This document shows positions 10,480-22,390 of a stretch of 64,000 nucleotides of DNA, in pieces. Source of the DNA: Arenicola marina (Eukaryota; Annelida; Polychaeta; Arenicolidae). The stretch spans positions 26,210,352 through 26,274,351 of the forward strand of contig OZ025257.1 of assembly GCA_964019135.1 (NCBI GenBank), written 5' to 3'. The position numbers were made by a program, and so were the translations under genes. Numbering within the stretch: position 1 is the stretch's first letter; every line of letters begins with the position of its first letter. Below the pieces are notes generated by a model. It saw nothing but the letters and a program-made list of their open reading frames with translations, ran no database searches and was not told where the DNA came from.

Positions 10480-12666
10480 GCCGTCATCATGAGGTTTTGG
10501 CTCTCGTTCCCGCTACTCCTGGCCTGTTCTGGGCCCCTCTGGCCTCACACCGGGGTACAGGCACAGATCGGCATGCGATTCCCGCCAAATAACGACGAGA
10601 CGGGACCCAGCAAAACAGTCGACGAAGCCGTGGAGAGCCTGAAGAAGAATTTCAACACGCTGGCCCGGCAGCTCATCACCCAACAGCTTTACGTGGAGGA
10701 ACAGACCCGGGCCAGTGGGGGCTCGGGGCTCAAGGCCATCCGAGGGCAGAACTTCGGCACGCGTCCCTACTTCGGGGACTCGTTCGTCAGCAACTCCCTG
10801 GCGTCGATCCATAACCACGCCAACAATATCCGGACGGTGGGCCTCGGGGAGTTCGTGGCCGTCCTCAACGGGGTGGAGTTCCGGACGCGCCACAACGACT
10901 ACGGACTCCGGATGAAGTGTAGCAACTGCAGCGAGTATGGCGCCACCCAGGATATCCCCTTTCCGGGGGTTCCCCCGGAAGTGACGCAGCGGTCGTCGCT
11001 GGAGGCCCAGTCGGCGGAGATGCGCGAGTGGTTCAAGGCGTGGCGGGATCAGGATTACTCGGTCCGGGACTACCGGGAGTACTTCAAGCCGGTCCTGTGC
11101 TATCTGGAGGGCGCCTGGACCCTCTCCGACGCCTCGTCCCTGGAGGAATCCTTCGAAAGCGACCGCCACTTCCTGGATGCCGCCAGCTGGCAGGATCTGC
11201 AGGATAAAGTCCGCTTCACGTCCTACACCGGCAGCAAGAGCACCCTGGAGAACTTTGCCTACCTGCCGACCACCATCATGGCCATTGTCAACGAGACGGT
11301 GCCCGTCCTGGCGCAGTGGAACTACAAGATTCTCTGCCACCCGCTGAGCTTTGACGTCCCGCTGAAGTGGCTGCGAGTCGTGGATGACGTCAAGACCCGG
11401 ATGAGGTATGGCATCCCGTACAGCGACTTAGCGTCCTCGAGGGCGGCTCGCTTTCAGGTGAACTATGCGCGGTCCAACTCGCAGCCCTGGCAGGAGCAGG
11501 GGGGCAAGTGGGGCATACTGGACGACATGATGCTGGAGATTCCGGGCATGGATAATTACGACAGCGAAATACGAGACGACTTTCTTGGCCTGGAGGCCCA
11601 GCCGTACCTGCGCCCCTCCTACAAGGGGGAGCCGCTCAACGCCGGCCGCTACCACCGGCGATACAAGGTGTCCAAGAAGGGCGCCATGGGTCTCAGCTCT
11701 CGCTCCAGGGGCTTCAACGATGAGAATATCTTCATGGCGATGACGACGCAAGCCAAGATCGCCGGCATGAGCATTAAGGAGTGTCGCCGGGCCAACAGAC
11801 CAAGCACGTGCGCCATCAACCACCAGAAGTGGAGCTACGCGATCCCGCTGGAGCTCATCTACCTCACGCCGCTTAACGCCTGGAACCCCCTGGACCTGGA
11901 GTACAAGGGCGACGCGCGCGCCGACTTCGGCAAAGCCGTATACCATGGGCCGATGGGCATGCGCAACGGGCGAGCCGATCCTGACTACGCCTTCAACGGC
12001 ACCAACAGTAAAGTCTACTACAGGACGCCGGCAGAGTTCTTCGACAAGGAATTCGACTTCGACCCGGCCGACACGACCAAGGACGGCACCTACGTGCTCT
12101 CCCGGTCCGGGTCCGTGCACTACGTGAAGGCCACGGGGACGCGCATCTTCCTGCCCAACATCCCCGACGTCGGGGTCTTGCGTCAGCGCTTCCCCATCAT
12201 GCCCGTGCACGAAGAGAGCAATCCTATCTGGCAGGAGCTGGAGGCGCTGAAGGACATCATGCTGGAGCCCGAGCGGTACCGTCACATGCGGCGGGAGCAA
12301 CCGAAAGAGCCCCCGACGCCGCCCAAGGGCCCGGAGGAGACCGTGGAGGAGGAGGAGTTGGAGTTGGAGGAGGAAGGACAAGGCATCTTCGTGGAGAGCT
12401 ACTTCCAATTGCGCGCGTCCTCGGCGCTCTACGGCTCGCACACGCATGACGTCATCATCAGCGCAGACGACATGAAGATTCTGTACGAAGGCGGCACGAT
12501 CAATCTGACCACGGAAGAAGCCGAGGGTCACAGTCACGAGCTAGAGGTCAGGGCCCTGGAACGCGGCAACGGGAAGCGGCACGTCTTTCAGATGCTGTTC
12601 TGTGACGGCGTCAGACGCGGCTGTTGGGATGGCCACCCCTTCAAGCTGGAGAAGATGAGGGATTAA
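10480..12666 (+). CDS. Gene X, copy A: uncharacterised secreted protein (725 aa)
   Basis: Single uninterrupted ORF, ATG at 10489, TAA at 12664-12666. The start is supported by a signal peptide in the first 25 residues (hydrophobic LSFPLLLACSGPLWP, cleavage likely after VQA) and by a splice acceptor 10 bases upstream. The product is a large extracellular or lumenal protein with possible N-glycosylation sites (NCS at 146, NETV, NGTN, NLTT), scattered cysteines, an acidic Glu/Leu-rich linker near residues 613-632 and a C-terminal domain with paired His motifs, HTHD at 651-654 and HSHE at 681-684, possibly metal-binding. There is no second membrane segment or retention signal. I do not recognise the family. 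Compared with copy B only four base differences are seen: two silent, plus Q154 versus E and K606 versus E. GC-rich codon use contrasts with the AT-rich flanks. Long antisense ORFs are shadows. Confidence 0.85.
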   Translation, partial: AVIMRFWLSFPLLLACSGPLWPHTGVQAQIGMRFPPNNDETGPSKTVDEAVESLKKNFNTLARQLITQQLYVEEQTRASGGSGLKAIRGQNFGTRPYFGDSFVSNSLASIHNHANNIRTVGLGEFVAVLNGVEFRTRHNDYGLRMKCSNCSEYGATQDIPFPGVPPEVTQRSSLEAQSAEMREWFKAWRDQDYSVRDYREYFKPVLCYLEGAWTLSDASSLEESFESDRHFLDAASWQDLQDKVRFTSYTGSKSTLENFAYLPTTIMAIVNETVPVLAQWNYKILCHPLSFDVPLKWLRVVDDVKTRMRYGIPYSDLASSRAARFQVNYARSNSQPWQEQGGKWGILDDMMLEIPGMDNYDSEIRDDFLGLEAQPYLRPSYKGEPLNAGRYHRRYKVSKKGAMGLSSRSRGFNDENIFMAMTTQAKIAGMSIKECRRANRPSTCAINHQKWSYAIPLELIYLTPLNAWNPLDLEYKGDARADFGKAVYHGPMGMRNGRADPDYAFNGTNSKVYYRTPAEFFDKEFDFDPADTTKDGTYVLSRSGSVHYVKATGTRIFLPNIPDVGVLRQRFPIMPVHEESNPIWQELEALKDIMLEPERYRHMRREQPKEPPTPPKGPEETVEEEELELEEEGQGIFVESYFQLRASSALYGSHTHDVIISADDMKILYEGGTINLTTEEAEGHSHELEVRALERGNGKRHVFQMLFCDGVRRGCWDGHPFKLEKMRD

Positions 12667-13846
12667 TTAAGTGCACTATTACTGCTCCATGGACTCTTTC
12701 ACAATGTTTCACTGCTTTATACTTTTGTACCTATACTCTCTTTTTTTAACGTTGGGTTGTATTTTTTGCACGTTGGGTTGTATTTTTTGCATGTCTGCGA
12801 GTAAACGATTCGCCGGTTGGTGTTTCAAACTGCTCCGTTACAATTTCGACAGTATCTACCGTAACGAAGTTGGATTTAATAATCTCCCTTCTTGGATAAA
12901 CTAGTGGATAAATGAATGTATTCCAGCTTTTATAGTTACATTATATGAGGAGGTGCGGTAATCTCAGGAATTTAGTTTGGTATAAGGCTTCCCCTTTTGC
13001 ATAATTCTACCCCCACCCTTCCTTTCCCCAATATACGTTTATGTTTATATGTTTATGGATTCCACTGTTTAACGATCTCTCATGTTTCAGTAGCAGTCAT
13101 TGATACCGTTGTTCTTGACGTAATGATTCTCTTTGCAATTATGACATACGCGTGGCTTCCAAGTCGAAATGGGGTAGCATTTATTTTTCACGAATGCAAT
13201 TGCAGCTAGGGCGTCAGTTCAAAGTATGTTACATTTCGCGTAATGTCACGCTAGTTATTCTTTTATCGTGTTCGTACACTTGTCTATTTATAGTTTTCAC
13301 TGTGTTGGGGTGCAACGGATCGCAACGAGACCGGTCTGATGAATATCTGGGAAGCTTATGGACAAAACTGTATATATATATATATAGATAATATGAGCTT
13401 GCTAAAATATAATGAACAAGTGTGTTTGGTCATTTATCATCATTATATTGTTCCAGTTTATTGTGGTACGCTTTGGTGACAAATTACTGAATTGCTCACT
13501 TACTACGATAGTGGCAGCTTAAATGATATCAAGACCATTTATTTTCAAATGGCTTAATAATTAATGCAGGCGCGCCTTGTGGTAATGTGTATATTTATCT
13601 CTTTATGAAGGTGATGCTATATAATAGCGAGCGCTGTATAACAAATATGGTCACGGATGTGAATGAAAAAATGAAAACAGTCTTTATTGAGCCACAAACT
13701 GATCGTTTTTTTCTCTCGAAAATGTTACACTTTGTAAAAAAAGCTGAAGCCACATGCTATCGTTAGATATATCGTTATGTCTGCAATTGTCTGACCGTTT
13801 CATTCGTCCATTCTGAGATCAATCCAGTTACTTGTTGACAAATAAA
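12667..13846 (+). other. Probable 3'UTR of gene X, copy A
   Basis: AT-rich sequence after the stop codon with no coding exon. The first clean AATAAA I find is at 13841-13846, which would give a ~1.2 kb 3'UTR. It contains a direct repeat of CGTTGGGTTGTATTTTTTGC (12750-12791) and a short (TA)n at 13371-13386. The polyadenylation site is inferred from the hexamer alone. Confidence 0.35.
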
Positions 13847-16140
13847 ACTGAACGTTAACGGCTAAATAGTGTTATGTGGACTTAATCGATTACACGGATG
13901 CATGAATGTCTCTCAAAAAAATAGTAGACATGCCCAAGATATACTCCGATCAAGATTATCAGGGAGAGATCGGTACCATATCCCCCCTCACCCATCAGAG
14001 TGGGCGTCCCCCCCCCCCTAAACCCGTCCATTTTAGCTCTCCGGGGCGGGGAGGGTGGGGGGGGCGATGTCGAAAGTTTTCATCGTGGCCATAGAATTTG
14101 GACGGCATCCGAAAATATATATTCCCCCCACACCCACCCCTATTTACCCTTTTCACAAATCCTGAATCCGATCCTTGCTTGTTCCTAATAAGAATATAAT
14201 GTGCCGACTAGTGAAACACAAGAGAGCCTTGCTATAATATATTTGTTGTGCACATTAGATGGCGTTATGATATAATAGAACCGTGAGAGGTCTTAAATTT
14301 CGCAGGCTTCACACTGTACGAATGATTTGATGATAATTAAGTAGGCCTGGGAAGCTGGCTCGCCCGTCATTCCTGGCATGCTGACATTGTAACACAGTAC
14401 ACACGGGCGGATCTAGGGGTTCGGGTCGTTGCAACCCCCCATCCACCCCTTGGAAATTTAAGTATATACACTGTAAAAGTCAGGTTTTCCGACATTACGA
14501 AGTGACACATTGTATATGCACCCCCTCCCCGCCCCCCCCCCCCTCAATGATAACGGCTGCATCTCATGTCTACGAACGGATCATTCGGACGGAATCTGCT
14601 TTTGTAAAGATGGCAGTTTCTCTTGTAAGACTAAAGTTTCTTTTGCAGAGACAAAACCTGTGTATAGAAAAGCAACTATACGTACTGTCCTGCCAAAAGC
14701 ACATTCCGTTGACGAAAGGAACTTCTGTCTACAAAGTGCGTTTTGTAAAGACAAAAGCCTACTTAATTGTTTGACGAAATGAGAGGGGTTACACTTAATT
14801 GGCGCCCCATACGTGAAGAGGCGCTCAGAGTTGTTGACTGAATCGAGCGGAGCTTAAGGTTTGTATTCAGGGTTGTGAAGAAAATTTCACGGGATGGTAC
14901 GCTGCGACAGACAATTAAAAGGTGGCACAGTCATATACTTGGGCAACGTCACCTATCTCCTCCACAAGGGACGTTGGCAAACGTTCACACCGGGTTAACA
15001 CCTAATTGATGGATATTAACGGATGTTATCCTCTTTAAGTGTATTAATTCAGCGCCATACTCCATCGATCTCTCTCTGCAAGCAAAATTAAATCCAAATG
15101 TACTGATGAACAATTAATTCGGAAAGCTCATATGCAAAATTTCAGCCTATAATATTTAACAGTTTGAGTCAGTCTGAGATCGCACGACAGTGATTTTGTC
15201 GTCATGGTTGTAATTGTAACTGCCGGTTTTCCACGCATTGCAAATTTAACGCATGTTCTAATTTCGATCTACTTTACCATGGCGGAATTGTCAGCCACTC
15301 AGCGTTGAACGTTTTAAACACCCAGCGTTGAGATGATTATCCTTGATATCACTTTGATATTGTTTGCATTATGACAGTTATGAATCTATTTGAATGTACC
15401 AAACAGCCATGCAGTTGCATATAATATATGTGGAGATGGCTTAATTCATGGGCCATATATGCCACACCCACCAGTAACCTAGATTAAATCCCATTAAAGG
15501 CCTTGCTGAGACCCACACAAACAGGGGAGCAGGACAACCCCCCCACCCCCCGGCCCCCCACTTCCCACCGGACAACTTCCCGTAAACCCCCCCCCCCCCC
15601 AACCGCCCCCCGATATTAACTCACATGTCGGCTTTGAATGATCATAGATCGGTATTGATACTTGAGAACTCCGAGAACCTAAAAACAGACACACAAACTT
15701 AATAAGTTTGTGTGGCCGCGACATCACCCACTTCCCTCCCCTTCATAGCCCTGGGGGTCTCTCTAATACGTCCGCACAATCAATGTATAGTTTAAACGTG
15801 GGTGGAAGTATCTCGGAAACAGGTCTTTTCCATAGGGCTGTACAGTCACTACGAGATCTTATCGAGACCCCACGAGACAGGCATACTTATGCTCTACGTC
15901 AATGCGTAGCATCAACGGCTTTACTTGCTGCCTACCTTCCGGTTGTTTGCCTTCACACGCTTGACACACAAGATCGGCTAAAGCTGTCCTTAGATGCACA
16001 ACTAACCACTGAAGTTCTCTGCATATCAGAATTATAACCATCCGAGTAGATTTATGTAATATATGAGCTGTTGATAAACCAGAATGCGGTTGTCTCATGA
16101 GTGACTGTCAGTATCCGGCGAGCTTTGCTGCGCGGGGTTT
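13847..16140. other. Intergenic, no gene seen, copy A
   Basis: Unique AT-rich DNA with short C and G runs (14010-14020, 14525-14543, 15586-15602). At 14403-14458 a GGGCGGATCTAGGGG...CCACCCCTTGG string looks like a degraded relative of the MITE at 23910-24079. Short ORFs here (such as 15708-16037) show no recognisable domain. Confidence 0.5.
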
Positions 16141-16151
16141 TCCATGTCGTG

Positions 16152-16640
16152 TGACGTAATAATCATCATGACTCGTATCATCATCATACCGCTGCCCGCG
16201 GTATCTATGGTTACGTCACAACGCTCCTTCATTTGGACTGACCAGGCGAAAACAAATGGTGCTCCGTTTGTAAACACCGACGCATCGCCTCAAAATACAA
16301 CAGTCTCATCAAACGGACCAAATGCATTATTTAGACATTCATGTCTTATCTTTAACAATATTATGATTTTACAGTGAACAATGCCTGGACCAAAGCAAAC
16401 CAAAAATAGTTTCACACCCACTCCATTCTTCACGCACAAACCGCGCAGCCGGCCGGTCAAACGTTGACTACAATGAGTGCGCGTCACGCCGCTGCAGCAA
16501 GGCACCAGCGTGATGCGCACTCGTTCTAACAGCACGTATTTTTTTGTTGGTCCCCAAAAGACCTAAACCGGAAATAAAACCCGCGAGAACTGTACAGCCC
16601 TATATATAACCTGCCCCCTGCACGCCCCCAAGCTCCCCGC
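16152..16640. promoter_or_regulatory. Possible regulatory region with CRE-like sites, copy A
   Basis: TGACGTAA at 16152-16159 and its exact reverse complement TTACGTCA at 16211-16218 are CREB/ATF-type half-palindromes. Further on are an ETS-like CCGGAA (16568-16573), a CGCGAG element and a TATATATAA at 16601-16609. All are kept in copy B (62078 and 62137). The region lies 1.2-1.7 kb upstream of the first visible RNF31-like exon, but the duplication breakpoint lies between them, so a link to that gene is not established. Confidence 0.2.
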
Positions 16641-17843
16641 CCGGTGGCGCTACGCAAGCATATAATGGAGCCCTAGCGGAGTGAGTCGAAGGCAGAGAGT
16701 GGCACGCCCCCTGTAGCGGCGGTTTGGAGAATGATCTGTTTAACGAATGAGGTAATTTCCATTCTATTTATAGCTAGGCAATCCCTCGCGCAAGTTTGTT
16801 GCCTCCCTGTTTCTGACCAAGTTCCAAGGGTTCCAGCCTGCTTTAGGTGCGGAAACCATACCTGGAAGCACTGAGTGTGAGCCACTGACAAGTCTGCCTA
16901 AGATAAGCGCCGGTATTCAGCAACATCGAGCGAAAGGATTTTATGTAGGTTAACAATAACAGGTTAACACATATAACACTGCCTGGTTAACATATAAGCT
17001 TTTTATACTTTTTTCTTTAAACTCCTGATCTCCCGTTGGCGGAAGTAAATGAGCAAGCCCAAGGCTATTTATTGACTAAGCTTAGTAATAGTATTGTTGT
17101 TAGCTTAAGGCCTACGTCGTGGTTGGCACAAGTGTCCCTAGGCAAGCCTGTTTCTCTCGGGTTAGAATAGGGCCAGAGAATCGGGCTTGCCTCTGGACAC
17201 TTGCGTAAACAGTTAGCAAGGCCTGGGTAGATGTCATATATCTCGGGGGGGGGTGGGGGGGGGGCACTTAATACATTGCTAGGTTAGTGGGGTTTGTTTG
17301 TATTTTACCACCAAAATATATTTGGTGGGGCATTTTACTGTTAAATTGTATACAGTTGAGGTTTCACTGCCAAAATCATTATGAACCTATATTTTTATAA
17401 CCCCACCCCCATAGATCTACATAAGTTTAAAAATATCTGTTCTATAGAGGTATCTTTTTTATCATAAATGTGACAGTGCCTCCCCCGGGATCATATTTGA
17501 CTCCATGGCAATACATATACTGTTATTTCTGGTATATAAATGGCCCACTTGGTCTTAAGACATATAAACACATACAGCAGCTGTATTAATTTACCCCTTC
17601 GACTGCTGCTTTCCCGAACCATATCCTATGACATATAGTAGATCTATAGGAAGGTAATACTTTCTCTTTGTGCTCTATATTTTCTTATGCATAATATACC
17701 ACCTAAATTTGAAAGGGGAAATGTTGTTATATATATGATGAAATTTAATTCATTTACTGTAAACTGCCTATTAGAAGCCACGGCTTATATTAGGAAGTTG
17801 GAGGGTCAACTTCCCGGGTTTTAGTCGGAAGTCAGGGTGCGGC
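16641..17843. other. Intergenic to breakpoint, no gene seen, copy A
   Basis: AT-rich unique sequence with a G-run near 17247-17265 and no recognisable gene. It ends at the point where similarity to copy B stops. Confidence 0.5.
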
Positions 17844-18014
17844 CTCCTTCTGGAGGCAGAGCTGAAAGATGACTGGGCAAAGCTGACTAGAGCTATTAAG
17901 CAAAAGAGACAAGACATTGGCAAGCATGTTGAAAGTTTGTTGAATAAGAATTGTTCACTTTCATACAAGTGCCATCAGTTGGATATCAACACTCTGATCA
18001 AAGACAATGTGAAG
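17844..18014 (+). CDS. RNF31: RNF31 exon 1 (first visible): N-terminal part of PUB domain
   Basis: Reads LEAELKDDWAKLTRAIKQKR and onward to ...LDINTLIKDNVK, aligning with the helical start of the HOIP PUB domain (the L-P/S-L...QLD...L pattern). Donor AAG|GTAATT at 18014/18015. The frame is open upstream to a TAG at 17772 but has no ATG. AGs at 17823-17824 and 17858-17859 are possible acceptors, neither with a good pyrimidine tract. The exon starts within a few bases of the copy A boundary, so its true 5' edge is unknown. Confidence 0.72.
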
Positions 18015-21000
18015 GTAATTGCCATCTTTGATAGTATGATGCAATTAACAATGTTGCATCTTAGTGTGTATGGTCTCACCAGTTATTGCATAGGTATCAA
18101 TGATTACTCTCTAAGCAAAACATGGTAAAAATAACTTGGAATATTAATAAATAAACCTTTCATATGGATGAAATAACAAAAATGCCTTTCTGCAAGTGTG
18201 CAATCCCTGGTAGCTTTGTAAACACTGATCTACCTTTTGTATGCCTCACCTTATTTTTGGGGACTGCTTCTGCAGCAAAAGAGAATATTATAACTGCAAT
18301 TATGTAACTATATTATGCAAACTGTATTGTCATTGTATCTTAAGCGTTATGCTGTACAAAAGTGGTAAATTTCAAAGTGTACAGTCGACCTGTGTTGGTG
18401 GAGTACCAGACTACAAATCTGTGTTGTCTGGGTCATTTCATTAGTACTTGCAGGAAAAAAAGTTTGACATGTTTATATAAAAAATGGTAAAACCATTTGT
18501 AAAGTGAAGTAAAATATCTATATGTGATGTTTATTTTTTTATTTCAGTCTGCAAAACATATTGCCTTAGTGTGCACTTCAATTGATTACTTACGCAAGTA
18601 TGGCTTCAACTTGCTTGATGCCAAACACACTGCTACAGAGAACTGGCGAAGTATATCCTTGACAAACACATGCTTCTTACAGAAAATAGATGTCATGAAG
18701 GTGAGACTTTGATGCCTTTGTAAGTCAAGTGACATTTTTATTTTCGGAGGATTTTTTTACAATTCTTTCTTACATGTCAAATTATTAAATTACAAATTGA
18801 CGATCGGACATGCTGTGTATGTATGTAATTGTCTAATGTGCCTGTAATACTTGTAATGAGGGGGTTCATGCCGACATGACTCGAGGGACAAGCCAGGTCT
18901 TGCATATCATGGTGTGAAGGCGGAGATGTGCCTGGATCCAAGCCTGCAGCCACTGGGCCCAAAAGTACCCACTCCCTTCACAGTTTACTATTATTTAGGT
19001 TCTTTAGTCTCATCATGATGCCTAAATACCGACAAAGTCTCAAATATTTATCTTCTCTTTCATCACTAGGCCAACTCTGATGCCTTGGTACCAGACTCGT
19101 ATACTCGAGTACCAGTGCATATTTTACCGTGAACTGATATAGCCTCTACTCTGAGCACTTTGAGGTGAACTTATATGTACTTTTACTTGAGGCCACCAAA
19201 TGTGCTCGGATTTTATGAGTAACCTTTGAGTACATTTGAGTCTGTCATGAAATTAGAGCCCCAAAATATACTTCGAATGATACCAATCAAACTACTGAGC
19301 GGCAACGTTCCCCATGGTGCTTCTTTCTGGCGGATACGTTAACCGTAAGTCAGTTGCCACTCGCTTTGTTTGGAAAACGTACCCATTTAGTTTCCTTTCT
19401 CAATGTAGGGTGCCATCGAGATATTAGGCATGTTGGGATACACGGAACGGACCAAACTGGCGCTGGCCTTTCCGATGGAGGCCGAACCATTAGCCGACGT
19501 GGTCGTGCCCGTGCTGGCGGAACTCCTCTTGGTCAAGATGGAATTGGATGCCTATCGGGAGGGCACTCACCCTTTCCCCAGCAACTTGGAGACTTTTCTA
19601 CCCACCGGAGTCAGGTAGGCTGCCGTGTATCTGATGTAATTATGTGTAAAAAACGCATCTACAATAAGCGTAATTTTCCCTCGCTAGGGGTCTCAATGGA
19701 CCAGCTTAGTTGGTCTATTGGGACTGGGGATAACGGGCCGACGTTGAGTATTATCAAAGGGCCATGAACCCCGCAAATCAGTAAAATAGGCTACAGTAGT
19801 CAAGGTCCACCTATAAAGCGATTTAATATATTTGAAGCTGCTTTTAACCCGTTTCACTATCGTCAAGGGACCACCGACATGACGTAGTGGTTGGCGCGCT
19901 CGGCTTTGTCGAGTGACCTGTGTCAAGCCAGGCCAGCCATCGCGCCGGAGATTTGGGGGTTCGCACCCGAGTGGGAAAAAAATCCTCATATATTCCTACA
20001 GGAAAAATATTTCATGTCCTTCTTCAGCCAAAAATAGTAAGGGATTACTCCATGCCAGGGGAACATGGCTCCGCTCCGCCATTGTTAAATAAAACCTTTA
20101 CTTATCTGATCTTATCCACCCTATGACGGGATACGACCCCCATTAAAGGTTAAACTAACCGGCTATCCGTTCAACCCAACCGTGTCTTTGGCATTCAGGG
20201 TACGCCAGAAGGTGCAAGCGGCTAGCCCAGCCAAGGCCCCGGCGCCCGCCCCGTCCCCGACCCCGGCTCCAAGAGCCCCGGCCCCAGCCCCGGCGGCGAA
20301 GCCGGTCCCCTGCGTGATCTGCAACGAGGCGGCGGTGCTGCGGTGTGCCCAGTGTGAGGACAAGGCGCTGTGTCTGGTGTGTGACGGGCGCTGGCACGGC
20401 CACAACAAGCGCCAGAACCACGACCTGAGGCGGTCCATAGCGCCAGGCGGTGGCGGCGGTGGCGGCATGGAACAGACCTCTACCGAGAGACCGATGCCCA
20501 TAATGGTCATACCGGGCAAGCAGTGAGTAGCGCTTGGCAATCCAATCTGAATGACTGGAAAAAAACGTTTTATTGCATACATGTAGGAGTAATACAGAAA
20601 CTTTGATCTATTACTACTGTGCGTTTTTTTGTGCTTTGGATGTTGGTAAAAGGTGGCTAACAACATCACTGTTTAAAACAATTCGTTTATCTTTCTTATC
20701 CCATATTTTTAATTCATTAATTCGATTATTGTCCTTAACCCGCATGTTCACAAATATGACTAAAAACATCCCTTTATTAAGGTAAGCTACCCATAATAGC
20801 AAGGAAAAAGAACTCTGTATTTGGGATTATTTGATAAAAATGTACCCAATTACACACCTTCTAGTGAATTTTTAGGATACTTTACCGTGCCGTTATAAAG
20901 AAGTATACCACCATTTCACAAAATGACCAAAACTTGACACCTACCACGAATATGTAATTTTGCTACAATTCAGCTCAATATTAAGTCATCATCAGTAATA

Positions 21001-22357
21001 GCTCTTTGGATATTTTAAACCTAGTGCAATACAGGAATGATATTCAAAAATGTAAATTGTAACCACAAAAAATAACAGAATGGTAATTTGGCGCAGCTTA
21101 TTTCTTACCAATTATCAGTCTCGGATATAATTATGATCTACACGAATGTTTTCTAAACTATCTACACGTTTTCTCGATGTTTTTTTTTTTGAATTTTCCG
21201 AGATTATCACGAGGAACCATTCTCTGGGAAATACCCTATGAATGACGTCACGAATTCGGGATTCCCCTGTGAATGACATCACGAATTGGGGATTCCTCTG
21301 TGAATGACATAACGAGTTTGGGATTCCCCTTTCACTGACACCCGCCGATGTTTGTCGATGTTTACCGAGGTTTTCTCTAAACCGCCGAAGCTTATTATAC
21401 GATGCTCTATTCATTTTACCTATGTCACCACTTCTTTTGCTGTGTTTTATTCGTGCTTTGTTTCATTAAGACTGCGTAAAATCTCCGGGCTACAGCCCGC
21501 CGATGTCTGCCGATGTTTGCCGATGTCTGCGCAAAATCGCCGAGGTTTATTATGGGTTGCTTACCTTAATTGTTTTTGTTTATCTTTACTTCGCCCATAT
21601 GTGCACAAAAGTTGCCTAAATAACTCCACACTGGCCCGTTGGTCTGTTCTTGCCGCAGGCCGAACGTCCGTAGCCGCGTTCAGCAGTTCGAGAGCGCTGT
21701 GGAGGTGGATGAGCGGCAGAGCTTTATAGCCTCCATCACGCAAACCGCACCCGGGACCCTGTGCCAGGCCCAGCAGAGCTGCCCGGTACGAGCCGCATGC
21801 GCCACCTGTTGGGAGAGTGGGCAATGTGTATAGATCTATGTGTGAGAGCAGAAAGAAAGGGCTGAGGGACCGGGCAACTCCAAACTCGTTATCTTTGTCT
21901 AAAGACTGTTCAGTTCTATTGCTTCGTTAGTTAACATTTCTCATTAAATATATATATATATTGCGTTAGAAGCCAGCTTTTGAGCCGGTTCCCTGTGTGA
22001 GAAAGCTACATGTATTCTCGTCCGGAAAAATAGGCAGAAAACAGTTTTTTTTATGATATATGATAACAGTTTATGAAATTATGAGTTATAATAAAGAATA
22101 AATGAAAATGAATGAAGTGATCAACTCTTGTTTTCAGATACTCTCTTACAGTCAATACTATCATTGTGATAAATAATAATTTTACACTACTCGGTGTTTC
22201 TGTATAGCGATCTTTTTGACTCTTATACTTAATGTTCTTTGTTGAAACGTTATGTTCTTGGTTAAACATTGGGTGCGGGGCATGCACGAGGAATAGATAC
22301 CACCACAACTGCAATATGTCAATGCATGGGCAGCGCGAAGTACTTGTAATATAACGC

Positions 22358-22390
<33 letters not shown>

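Larger units (their letters stand above)
163..17843 (+). repeat. Segmental duplication, copy A (~17.7 kb)
   Basis: This segment matches about 46033-63756 nearly base for base in the same orientation. The offset drifts from 45,869 at the left end to 45,916 at the right end because of small indels, mostly in homopolymers, microsatellites and the 12-bp minisatellite. Homology starts inside the reverse transcriptase part of a LINE at about 163-171 and ends at about 17843, where copy A runs into an RNF31 exon and copy B (63757) into unrelated sequence. Real segmental duplication or retained haplotypes are both possible. Confidence 0.95.

Noticed and set aside
10513..12537. Long minus-strand ORFs (275 and 369 codons) across gene X, and the same in copy B
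   Set aside because: They are antisense shadows of a GC-rich coding sequence: no signal, domain or splice support, and His/Arg/Leu-rich translation typical of an antisense frame.
14502..14782. Two overlapping 90-codon ORFs on the plus strand
   Set aside because: They overlap each other in different frames, start in a C-run of variable length and have no recognisable features.
15708..16037. ORF of 109 codons (137 codons in copy B, 61550-61963) as a small gene
   Set aside because: No domain or splice signals, and the longer version depends on an indel that differs between copies, so there is no sign of constraint.
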